NCBI GenBank assembly: GCA_016196035.1
Contig: JACPYM010000010.1
Span: 62,001-126,000 of the forward strand
Direction of reading: 5' to 3'
DNA from: Acidobacteriota bacterium
Lineage (GTDB): Bacteria; Acidobacteriota; Blastocatellia; RBC074
DNA: 64,000 bases
In this document: one piece after another, positions 16,438-25,400 of the stretch
Position numbering within the stretch: position 1 is the stretch's first letter
Layout of the letters: the number at the start of each line of letters is the position of its first letter
Notes under the pieces: model-generated
What the model was told of the DNA's origin: nothing
Databases searched by the model: none
Seen by the model: only the letters and a program-made list of their open reading frames with translations
Position numbers and translations under genes: made by a program

Positions 16438-17687
16438 GACCTGCCTTCGAACGCGAACGACTCCTTCAACGAGCGGATTACACGTATAAGTTCAACACCC
16501 AAACCGGCAGACATGGTTGGTTGCGTCTCACGCCCGCCTATTCATTGAAGATCGTAGAAGAACTCGTGGCCGGACATGAACAATCACAGCGCATCTTCGA
16601 TCCATTCTGTGGAACCGGAACCACAGCCCTGAGCGCCGCCTATCACGGACACGAAGGCGTCACCACCGACATCAATCCTTTTTTGGTGTGGTTTGCTCAA
16701 ACGAAGACGGCGCATTACACGCCCAAAGAAATATCGGCGGCACAAAACGCTTGTGCCAGTGCGCTTGATCTGGTGCGGCGCAAAGCCACTGAACCGGTCG
16801 CTGCGCCACCGCTGCACAACATTGAGCGTTGGTGGACGACAAAGGCGCTCGACTTTTTGTGTTTGCTGCGCGCCGCGATTTCGGCGGTGAGCCAAGAGCG
16901 AACCGCCGTGCGCAATTTGCTGTCAGTGGCTTTTTGCCGCTCGCTGATTGCGCTCTCGAATGTCGCATTCAACCATCAATCCATGTCGTTCAAAGATGAC
17001 GCCCAACTCGCCTTGGATTTCGATCTGGACATGGCAGGAATGTTTACTAAAGACGTGCGCTTTGTTTTGCAAGGCGCGGCTGAAAACCCGGTGGGCAAAG
17101 CCGTTGTCGCACTCGGTGACTCGCGCCGTCCCGCGAGTGTGGTGCAAGGGGCGTATGATTTAGTCATCACCTCGCCGCCTTATGCTAATCGCATGTCTTA
17201 CATTCGTGAGTTGCGTCCCTATATGTATTGGCTCGGCTTCTTGCAAGACGGGCGCAACGCGGGGGAACTGGATTGGACAGTGATTGGCGGAACCTGGGGT
17301 ATTGCCACCAGCCGTTTGATTGAATGGCGACGCGCTGACGAACATTTCAAGAGCGAACGACTTAGCGCCGTACTCGATCAGATCGCGCACGCCGACAACA
17401 AGAGCGGCGTCGTGCTGGCAAATTACGTCGCCAAGTATTTCGATGATATGTGGGCGCACTTTCAAGGCTTGCCGCCTGTCCTTGCGCATGACGCGGAAGT
17501 TCATTACATCGTCGGCAATTCGACCTTTTACGGTGTAGTAGTCGCCACCGAATTGCTTTACGCCGAAATGCTGGCAGCGCTCGGTTTTCGTAACATCGAG
17601 TGCAAAGCGATTCGCAAGCGCAACTCCAAAAAAGAGCTTGTCGAATTCGATGTGGTCGGGCGATGGCAAAATGGTGAGCGGCGATAA
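16434..17687 (+). CDS. Type II DNA methyltransferase (TSPPY motif, probably N4-cytosine)
   Basis: 417 residues. The AdoMet-binding motif DPFCGTGTT starts at residue 56 and the catalytic TSPPY at 246-250. The ~190 residues between them probably hold the target-recognition region. TSPPY is usual for N4-cytosine enzymes, though N6-adenine enzymes occasionally have it. It protects host DNA from the endonuclease encoded just before it, with which it overlaps by four bases. The pair looks imported next to a broken ATPase gene. Confidence 0.85.
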   Translation: MRPAFERERLLQRADYTYKFNTQTGRHGWLRLTPAYSLKIVEELVAGHEQSQRIFDPFCGTGTTALSAAYHGHEGVTTDINPFLVWFAQTKTAHYTPKEISAAQNACASALDLVRRKATEPVAAPPLHNIERWWTTKALDFLCLLRAAISAVSQERTAVRNLLSVAFCRSLIALSNVAFNHQSMSFKDDAQLALDFDLDMAGMFTKDVRFVLQGAAENPVGKAVVALGDSRRPASVVQGAYDLVITSPPYANRMSYIRELRPYMYWLGFLQDGRNAGELDWTVIGGTWGIATSRLIEWRRADEHFKSERLSAVLDQIAHADNKSGVVLANYVAKYFDDMWAHFQGLPPVLAHDAEVHYIVGNSTFYGVVVATELLYAEMLAALGFRNIECKAIRKRNSKKELVEFDVVGRWQNGERR

Positions 17688-17738
17688 GCCTTATCGTTAT
17701 CCCGTAAATCCTGTCCAAGACCCGCGTAGGAGGAGTGA

Positions 17739-18380
17739 ATGGAAATTGCAATCTTGTTATTCGACCGGCTGACCGCGCTCGACGCCATCGGGCCATATGA
17801 AGTGCTCAGCCGCATTCCCAGCGCGACCATCAAAATGGTCGCTAAACAAGCCGGGCCGCTACGCAACGATACGGGCAGTTTGGCGTTAGTGGCCGATTAC
17901 ACGCTTAAGCAAGTTCCAGCGCCCGACATCTTCGTTGTGCCAGGGGGGCCAGGGCAGATGGCGTTGATGGATGATGAAGAGGTCTTGAACTGGGTGCGCC
18001 GTGCGCACGCAACGTCGAAATGGACGGCTTCAGTCTGTACAGGTTCGCTGGTGTTGGGTGCGGCGGGATTGCTGAAAGACTTGAAAGCGACTTCGCACTG
18101 GCTGGCCTATGATGCATTGCGGGCATTGGGTGCTGAGCCGACCGAACAGCGCGTCGTGATCGCAGGCAAGATCATCACAGCGGCAGGTGTCTCGGCAGGC
18201 ATTGATATGGCGTTGACGCTGGCGGCGCGCGTTTGTGGTGAGGCCGTCGCGCAAGCCATACAGCTTGGCATCGAATACGACCCACAACCGCCATTTGACG
18301 CCGGGTCGCCGGGCAAAGCGCCGCCCGCGATTGTCGAACGGTTGCGCGCGCGCAGCCGCTTCATTCTGCAAGGGCAGTAA
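17739..18380 (+). CDS. DJ-1/PfpI-family protein (isonitrile hydratase-like)
   Basis: 213 residues. The nucleophile elbow is SVCTGSLVLGAAGLL with C100, and the supporting Glu is E21 in DAIGPYEVL, both typical of the ThiJ/PfpI superfamily. The block TAAGVSAGIDMALTLAARV matches the isonitrile hydratase and AraC-associated branch, but no HTH domain follows. The actual substrate is uncertain. AGGAGGAG lies just before the ATG. The thiolase gene starts 32 bases downstream on the same strand. Confidence 0.82.
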   Translation: MEIAILLFDRLTALDAIGPYEVLSRIPSATIKMVAKQAGPLRNDTGSLALVADYTLKQVPAPDIFVVPGGPGQMALMDDEEVLNWVRRAHATSKWTASVCTGSLVLGAAGLLKDLKATSHWLAYDALRALGAEPTEQRVVIAGKIITAAGVSAGIDMALTLAARVCGEAVAQAIQLGIEYDPQPPFDAGSPGKAPPAIVERLRARSRFILQGQ

Positions 18381-18412
18381 TTTCAAATTTGCAATTCTGA
18401 ATAGGAGAAACC

Positions 18413-19594
18413 ATGAGAGAAGTCGTAATCGTTGACAGCGTGCGCACGCCGTTAGCGAAATCGTTTCGCGGTTCATTCAACATGACCAAGCCCGCCGATT
18501 TGCTGGCGCATGCGATCAAGAGTTTGCTGGAACGTGCACCGCAAACTGCCGCCGAGATTGATGATGTGATTGCCGGCTGCGCACAACCCAGCGGCCAGCA
18601 AGGGCAAAACGTCGCGCGCATCAGCGCGTTGATGGCGGGCTTGCCGCCTTCGGTCGCCGCGACCACCGTCAATCGGTTTTGTTCATCCGGCTTGCAAGCG
18701 ATTGCGATGGCGGCGGCGCAGATTCGCGAGGGCGCGGACGTCGCGATTGGCTGCGGCGTCGAAAGCATCTCGTTTATGAAGCGCGATTTTGAGCCGCAGC
18801 CGTGGATTCAGGAACATTACCCCGGTATTTACATGGTCATGGGCGATACCGCCGAAGTCGTCGCCAAACGCTATGGCATTAGTCGCCAAGTACAGGATGA
18901 ATACTCGCTGATGAGCCAACAACGCACGGCGCGCGCGCAGGCCGAAGGTTTTTTCAACGACGAGATCGTGCCGATGCAAGTCACGCGCGGTATCCTCGAT
19001 AAAGCGACCGGCCAGATCGCCAGCACCGAGGAACACCTCTGCGACCGTGACGAATGCAATCGTGCCGACACGACGTTGGAAGGTTTGCTGGCCCTAAAAC
19101 CGCACTTTGACAAAGAGAGCGGGCAGGGCAGTGTGACGGCGGGCAATTCGTCGCAACTGTCGGATGGCGCTTCGGCCACGCTCGTGATGTCGCGCGAACG
19201 TGCCGACGCCTTGGGCCTTAAACCCAAGCTGATCTTTCGTGGCTTTGCCGTCGCCGGTTGCGAACCGGACGAGATGGGCATCGGGCCGATTTATGCTGTG
19301 CCCAAACTGCTCAAGCGCCACGGCCTGACGGTCAATGACATTGATCTGTGGGAGTTGAACGAAGCCTTTGCCGTGCAGGTCGTCTATTGCCGCGACTTCC
19401 TCGGCATTTCGCAAGACAAGCTCAACGTCAATGGAGGTTCAGTTTCGATTGGGCATCCGTTTGGCATGACCGGTTCGCGCATGGTCGGCACGCTGGCGAA
19501 TCAGATGCGGCGTAGCAGCGCACGGCTCGGCGTGGTGACGATGTGCATTGGTGGTGGGCAGGGCGCGGCGGGCTTGTTCGAAACCTGCAATTGA
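18413..19594 (+). CDS. Acetyl-CoA acyltransferase (thiolase)
   Basis: 393 residues, standard thiolase length. Active-site residues are all present: C90 in VNRFCSSGLQA, H348 in SIGHPFGMTG and C378 in MCIGGGQGA. It catalyses the last, thiolytic step of beta-oxidation (or the reverse condensation). It is the likely FadA-type partner of the fused enzyme at 11780-13912. GGAGAAACC precedes the ATG. Confidence 0.93.
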   Translation: MREVVIVDSVRTPLAKSFRGSFNMTKPADLLAHAIKSLLERAPQTAAEIDDVIAGCAQPSGQQGQNVARISALMAGLPPSVAATTVNRFCSSGLQAIAMAAAQIREGADVAIGCGVESISFMKRDFEPQPWIQEHYPGIYMVMGDTAEVVAKRYGISRQVQDEYSLMSQQRTARAQAEGFFNDEIVPMQVTRGILDKATGQIASTEEHLCDRDECNRADTTLEGLLALKPHFDKESGQGSVTAGNSSQLSDGASATLVMSRERADALGLKPKLIFRGFAVAGCEPDEMGIGPIYAVPKLLKRHGLTVNDIDLWELNEAFAVQVVYCRDFLGISQDKLNVNGGSVSIGHPFGMTGSRMVGTLANQMRRSSARLGVVTMCIGGGQGAAGLFETCN

Positions 19595-19675
19595 AACTGA
19601 AACTGCGGTCATGGCTGGCGCGAGATCCCAGGCGTGACGCAAACGCATGCCTCAATTCACGCGGCAACGCTCAAA

Positions 19676-20060
19676 TCAGCGAGGCACCGCATTGTCGGCG
19701 GGCTTGGATGTAGCTGTATCAGCACCGCTGGTAGAGGGTAAGGTGCATTTCAAGATGAAGGTCACGCCGCTTGTGCCGAGCAAGCGGACCGTGCCTTTCG
19801 CGCTGACTTCAGCGGTGAAGAAAATCGTATCAAGCGAGAACTCGCCGAAGTTTCCCGGCGTCTTTTGCACCACGCTTTGCATACTTCAAGAAATTGGCGG
19901 AGGCATTGTTCCAGTTTTGCCGCGGTTATTTCCCCATCCCCATAGCGTATTTCGCTTAGCTGATCGAAAAGATCTCCACGCGAAGCCGTCCCCCGTCATA
20001 GTCTTCACGGCCAAAGATATTGAGGGCGGATGATTGTGGCAATCTCTGTTGTTTTTTCAT
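19676..20060 (-). pseudogene. Small Pepco-like effector-associated protein, two frameshifts
   Basis: Its ATG (20058-20060) overlaps the TGA of the CHAT protease gene as ATGA, the hallmark of a coupled downstream gene. The first frame gives MKKQQRLPQSSALNIFGRED and more, and stops at 19956-19958 after 34 residues. Shifting frame near 19965 continues DQLSEIRYGDGEITAAKLEQ, CLRQFLEV. Shifting again near 19885 gives VVQKTPGNFGEFSLDTIFFT, AEVSAKGTVRLLGTSGVTFI and so on to 19676. Joined, this matches the pattern of small Pepco-type domains (a helix, then EvsAkG..LLGt strands) encoded with CHAT effectors. Either a decayed gene or two sequencing errors; the assignment is from recalled pattern only. 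Confidence 0.55.
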
Positions 20061-21328
20061 GAGAAGTGTTCCTTTAACCGAATGTCGGGATCAGCATAAA
20101 GCGTGTAAAGAATGCCAAGCGGATTATTATACTTCCGCAGCAGTTCGTAACGCGCGTGATGAAACGCCATCGCGAGTGACGCATTGTCCAAAAGTTTGCG
20201 GTAAAACTCGATGGAAAAGAAGGAAGCTACTTCATCAGGAATCGGAGCTTCCGTACCGATGAAGCCGCGATTTTCGTTGTCCTCCAAAAAGAATTTCAGG
20301 AACGACGTGAGATTGTGTGGATGACTGAGCGCGCTGCCACAAGAGTTGAAAAATATCAGCGGAAAAGCCTGGCAGTCAGGTGGCGACCCTAGTAAGGCGT
20401 ATACGCGTTTGATTTCTCTGACCGTGACATGGCGCAAATACTCTGGCGCGTGTGCCAAAGTTAGCGAATGGTCTTCCGCATTGTCATTTGTAGTGTCGCT
20501 ATGGCAAGCGAAGTGTTGAATTTGATCGGAGCGCAAATCACGCGGTGCCGTAAACCTTAAAAACGGATCATGGATGTGTTTGACAAAATGTTGAGTAACA
20601 TCCTCGTCCAGCAACTCATCTTTTGGCCAAGGGCCAATCAACTCAACCTTACGATGCTTCTCCAGAAACTTGATCTCTTTTTTCACCCCTGCAAATCCGG
20701 CATGCTGAAAAAATTTAAGGGGTAACTGAGGGTTACTTTCGAGAAACGGCGCGATGCCACGTTGCGCCTTGGGTGGAATTCGTTCAACCACCAAAACAAA
20801 ACCCAGAAAGCGACGTATGAAAGCCATCAGTCGGTCGCGATTGTCAAAGGCAGAAGGAAATTCAAGTTGTTGGTCTACCGGGTCAAAAACCGGCAAATAT
20901 TCCAGCGGGATGAGATCACCCACGGGCGCTTTCACATGAAGCGTAACCAGCAGGGGAACAGATTGCCGGTGCGGCGCGCTTCCATAGGTATCATGAAAAA
21001 TGGCTTTTACTCCCGACCACTTTTTCCCGAAAAGTGCCAGACTCACTTCCCGTGTGTATCCGTGAAGTTCCAAAAGCGCCTCATCGACTTCGGCGGAAGG
21101 CAGCGGCCATTTGAGTTGTTGCGCAAGCGTTCGCTGAAATTTCTCAAGGCACTTCTGCAATCCTGCGCGCAACTCGGATAGACGAGCTTGATTGAAGGGT
21201 CGTTTGATCTTAATAGGCGCGGAATTAGGGCGTGAGAACTCCCACTTACTCCCTTTGGCATTGATCTTGATCTTGATCGTTAGAGGACGGCCCTGTGCCG
21301 CAGTGTCGAGGGGGATGGGTTGCGTCAT
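20057..21328 (-). CDS. CHAT-domain caspase-like protease (effector)
   Basis: 423 residues, cytoplasmic. The C-terminal half is a CHAT peptidase: the catalytic dyad is H276 in IQHFACHSDTTND and C330 in PLIFFNSCGSAL, followed by the conserved GFIGTEAPIPDEVASFFSIE region and a final FHHARYEL..NPLGILYTLYADP block. Residues 1-265 form the usual N-terminal alpha/beta part. CHAT proteases act as proteolytic effectors in bacterial conflict and programmed-death systems. Here it lies 16 bases behind a response-regulator gene and overlaps a small partner gene by four bases. Its AGGAGG ribosome site lies at the regulator stop codon and can pair with CTCCT next to it. Confidence 0.88.
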   Translation of the reverse strand: MTQPIPLDTAAQGRPLTIKIKINAKGSKWEFSRPNSAPIKIKRPFNQARLSELRAGLQKCLEKFQRTLAQQLKWPLPSAEVDEALLELHGYTREVSLALFGKKWSGVKAIFHDTYGSAPHRQSVPLLVTLHVKAPVGDLIPLEYLPVFDPVDQQLEFPSAFDNRDRLMAFIRRFLGFVLVVERIPPKAQRGIAPFLESNPQLPLKFFQHAGFAGVKKEIKFLEKHRKVELIGPWPKDELLDEDVTQHFVKHIHDPFLRFTAPRDLRSDQIQHFACHSDTTNDNAEDHSLTLAHAPEYLRHVTVREIKRVYALLGSPPDCQAFPLIFFNSCGSALSHPHNLTSFLKFFLEDNENRGFIGTEAPIPDEVASFFSIEFYRKLLDNASLAMAFHHARYELLRKYNNPLGILYTLYADPDIRLKEHFS

Positions 21329-21350
21329 GACCGAGGAGCGCCTCCTATGC
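21326..21350 (-). promoter_or_regulatory. Ribosome site of the CHAT gene within a small hairpin
   Basis: Read on the minus strand, TAGGAGG contains both the stop of the response regulator and the Shine-Dalgarno of the protease. AGGAG can pair with CTCCT across a GCG loop, 7-8 bases before the ATG. Ribosomes finishing the regulator would open it, so translation of the protease may depend on translation of the regulator (inference). Confidence 0.5.
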
Positions 21351-22319
21351 GATTTGAATGGTAAACGACAAGTACTGAATCAGGCGATTTTTTTGATAAA
21401 CCCCAACGGAAGCGTCATGTTCGCCAGTTTCAACAGGAGCAGTAAAAGGAAGCTCTATTATTTCTGAAGGCTTGTCGGCTGGCGCTTTGACAGACTTCCG
21501 AATGGCATCAGGGAAAGATGACTCGATTTCTATTTCCAGATCGAACGTCGGTTCGTCTACCGTTTGCCCGCCCCTGATCAAAACGGCTTCCGCCATGCCT
21601 GTGGCAGGTCTTTCCGAAAGCAATTGCACCTGAAGCTCACACGCCGCACCAGCTTCCAGTGCCAATATCCGTTCTTTGCCTTGCGGTGACAGTTCCTTGC
21701 CCTGCGAGTGAAGACTGGCGACAATGAAACCTTCGTAATTGTCCAGTGGCTCACTACGAAGCGTACCTTTGAGTTCATCCGCGATGGCACCGCGCACTTC
21801 AGTTATGAGTTCCTTGCTGAACAAGGCACGTACCTTTTGGTCAGCTTGCTCCTGCTGCTGCTGCTCAGTTTGAGCCGTCTCATCCAACGCACTGCGGATT
21901 TCGTCAATCAGCCCCTTCCCATTGACTGAATGTCCGTCCAGGTTAGGGGAGATTTTTTGCTTGTCCAAAAAACGTACCGTTGCCGGATAACTCTTTTGTG
22001 CAATCTCAGTGAGACGGCGCGTGATTTCAAAGTACGTATCAGGGTCATCAGAAAAACTGCTCATGATAACTTTAGGCAGTTTCTGACAGGTCGTTTCAGC
22101 TAAAAGCAAACCAGAGAAGTCGTGGGATTGCCGATCATCGTTCAACCGAACGTCGAAAACCGCCAGCGCCAGTTCATGCTGCCGTTGCTGGGCAATCTCA
22201 CGAGCTTGCCCTGGCGATGTGGCTTGGGCGACTTCGTAACCATGCTCTTCAAGCAGTGCAACAACTTGCTCACGGAATTCGTCATTATTTTCAGCTAGCA
22301 GGATCAGTTGCTTTGGCAT
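21345..22319 (-). CDS. Response regulator with unassigned beta-rich output domain
   Basis: 324 residues. The receiver domain (1-125) starts LILLAENNDEF, has the phospho-acceptor D56 in LAVFDVRLNDD and a Lys in FLDKQK (120/122); one of the usual acidic pair is replaced by Asn. It includes an unusual insertion around NDDRQSHDFSG. A Gln/Glu-rich linker (150-162) leads to residues ~196-324, a strand-rich domain (FDLEIEIESSF, IELPFTAPVETGEHDASVGV) with no DNA-binding motif. GAAGGAG precedes the ATG. Its position between a histidine kinase and a CHAT protease suggests that phosphorylation is passed to the protease by protein contact rather than by transcription. Confidence 0.8.
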   Translation of the reverse strand: MPKQLILLAENNDEFREQVVALLEEHGYEVAQATSPGQAREIAQQRQHELALAVFDVRLNDDRQSHDFSGLLLAETTCQKLPKVIMSSFSDDPDTYFEITRRLTEIAQKSYPATVRFLDKQKISPNLDGHSVNGKGLIDEIRSALDETAQTEQQQQEQADQKVRALFSKELITEVRGAIADELKGTLRSEPLDNYEGFIVASLHSQGKELSPQGKERILALEAGAACELQVQLLSERPATGMAEAVLIRGGQTVDEPTFDLEIEIESSFPDAIRKSVKAPADKPSEIIELPFTAPVETGEHDASVGVYQKNRLIQYLSFTIQIA

Positions 22320-22434
22320 TTCGAATGCTCCTTCATTTATCCTTTTTTGTGCCTGATGAAAGCTCGCGGCAAGCGTTGGTTCTCAGCGAAAGCCGCGCGA
22401 CTATAAAGCTGCCGCAATGCAGGGGCAAGCAGTC

Positions 22435-25400
22435 TCAGCATAGTGGTAGCGAAATCATCATCGTCGTACCGTCATCACCAGTATGGGTACAACGCAATTG
22501 GCCGTCGTAGGTATCGACAATCAACCGTGCGATGAGCAATCCCATGCCGCGACCGCGTGACTTTCTGATTGGTTCACGAAGAATCAGGATGCGGATTTCT
22601 GGCGGGATTCCGAACCCGTTGTCGGTAACAAAAATTTCTGCCAGCCCACTCACATTCCGGCTGCCAATAGACACCTTGCGTTTAGGCCGCCCTTCCGTAG
22701 CCGCCATCGCGTTATCCACCAGCGTACTGAGTGCTTGTTCCAACCATTCTGGGCTGACAGTAATGGTTGCATCTACGTATGCTTGCAGATCAAGTTGGAG
22801 TGACACATCAGGATAGTAACCATAAGCCCTCCATTTCTCAGCTTGCTTTGCTAGAAAATCGTTCAACTTGATGCGCTGTCTGCCTTCTGCGGTAGTGAGT
22901 GATGGCAAGGCGGGCATTTGCTTAAGTTGGTCAGCGTGACGACGGAGCTTCGCGGTGCGCGCAATGATTTCATCACCCAATTGCTGACGCTCCAATTCTT
23001 GTTGGAGTGATGCGGCCTCCATACTCAAGCTGATGGCGCGATTGGCAATGGTGTGGCGTTGCGTTGCACTGCCGATGCCCATCCAAGCTAGGCTCTGAGC
23101 GCGTTTCAATGCCTGATACCGGCGAGCGTTCCGAACTGCGATAGCGGCTTGCGCCGCCAGACTCTCAACATTTCTTTCATCCTCTTCGCTGAACGCCGCA
23201 AGGTCGGGATGCTCGATAGTAAGGACTCCAACGACCAGCCGCTCTTGCTGCTCATTCTCAAGAATAAGCGGGACAGAAAGTTGTGAATTGATTTCTGACT
23301 TGAGCACATAGTAGTCAGGGTCCTTGTTTACATCGAAAACGTTTTGCGTTTTTCTGGTCTTCACCGCGCGTTGCGGTATTCCGCGAGGCCGCCCAGTTGG
23401 TGATTCATCAAAGGAAGGGAGTACCGATTCGGGTTTAAGCTGCCGCCTAATCTCTTCTGAGCTGGCTGCAACGAAATTAAGTAAGCCAGTTTCTTCGATA
23501 ACGCCGATATGGCTGAAGCACCCCTTATCCGCGCAAGCGCCGACAATCTGTAAGGCCTGTTCCGAAATTACTCGTAAAGTTTTCTCCACATCATCCACAT
23601 CCCGCATCACCTCCTTCGTGGCGTTGAACAGCCCGGTTAGCACGTCAGCACGTTTTTGCGCCTTTGCCAGCAGTTGCCAGTTACGCACGGCAATCGCGAC
23701 CTGGCTGGCAAAATGCTTGATACGAGTGGTTTCGTTTTCGGTGAAGCGGTGCGGGTAACGATAGTTGAAAAACATCACTCCGACATTGCCTGCGGTAGTG
23801 AGGAGCGGTGCAACGGCAAGCGATTGAATCCCTTCCTCAGCCGCGAAACGCGAGTGGTGAAAGAGTTCGTCCTGACTGACGTCTTCGATTACATATAATT
23901 CCCGCTTCTCCAGCATTCCATGCACAATAGGGCTTTTCGGGCCAGCCATGTGTATGCCGAAGCGTGCTTTTTCCGGTTCACGAACCCCAATGTTGAATGG
24001 CTCAGGATTCAGCCGTTTCGTGTCGGGGTCGTAGGAGTAAAGCACAATGACGTCGCAATTGATTCTCTCTCTGGTGGCCTCAACAACTTGAGAAAGGAAA
24101 TCAGATTTAGCGAGCGCCGTCAGCTCAGTCACCTTGCGGGCGGTTTCCTGTTCGTCGCTAATTTGCTGTAACAATCCTGTTTTTCGTAGCGAGAGTGCGG
24201 CAAAGGCGGCAAAGCTTTCCAGCAAATGCTGGTCATATTGCTCGAACCGGCGCGGTTCACGATAGTGCAGGTAAAGCACGCCCACTGCCTCGTCCCCGAC
24301 CTTGAGCGCCACGCCCTGAAAACTTTTGATGCCATAACCCATAAAGCGAGCGCGTGTTTCTACTGACATAGATGACTCAGCGGATTCGAGGTCTGGTTCG
24401 GCCATCCATCCCCGCTCTAACAACGTGTAAGATGTGCGCCTCGGTTGAGGTGGGTCAGCTTTCAGTTTGGTCAGCAAATCAGGCGAACCGCCAGCAACGA
24501 TAGGGTTATCTGATATGAACTGGTTCTGTCCTTGATCAAAAACCCAGAGAACGGCGAAATCAGCGCTGACCAGTTTCCGTGCCTCTTCGACAATGGCCTG
24601 ATGGGTTTCCGACAATTTCAACTTATTGTCCAGCACCTGTGTGGCATGGTGAAGCAAATCCAAACGTGCCTTATGCTCGTTGACCAAGGCGTGTGCGCGA
24701 GCATTTTGAAGGGCAAGCGCAGCTTGAGCAGCTAGCGCTTCCGCATGTTTCTCGTCTTCCTCATCAAATGCTTCGCGGTCAGGGTGTTCGATGGTGAGTA
24801 CGCCCATAACACGCTCACCAATGAAAAGCGGAACTGACAATTGCGAATTGATGTAAAGACGCGGACGAAACACATCGGGGTCGCTTTGCACATCACCGAC
24901 ATTTTTCACCTGGCCGGTTTTAGCTACCAGCCCGTTGATGCCGATACGCTCTTCTGGTCGGGGCAGATTCACCAGCGCCATCTCCGCGCGTAATTTATGA
25001 AGTTCCTCTGCCGGGCTGGCAGCAACAAAAGAAAGAGTGTCATCTTTAAGTTCGACAATGTGCGTGAAGCACTGATGGTATTGGTCGGCTCCGCGAAACA
25101 TTTGCAAAGCCTGATCGGAAATGGCCCGCAAGGTTTCTGGTAGTTGCAGGCTGCGGGTTATAGCTTTCCCGGCCTCCAACAATCCTTCCAGCACTTTGGC
25201 TTGTCGGACAGTAGGGAGATAAAACTGAGCATTAAAAATTACGGTGCTTGTCTGATCGGCGAACAACTGAATGTTGGCGACTTCCTCATCGGTAAACACA
25301 TGGCGAGAGCGATAGTTCGCAAACATTACCCCAATCGTCTGCCCGGCGGCTTTCAGCGGAAACACTGCCAGCGACTTGATGCCTTCTCGATGAGCGAACG

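Noticed and set aside
11780-19594. Single operon from the fused beta-oxidation enzyme to the thiolase
   Set aside because: They are separated by a minus-strand gene, an accessory patch and a restriction-modification pair; a functional link is likely, but not co-transcription.
19647-20033. Plus-strand 128-codon open frame after the thiolase
   Set aside because: No homology-like pattern; it is antisense to the Pepco-like gene, whose overlap with the CHAT gene is better evidence.
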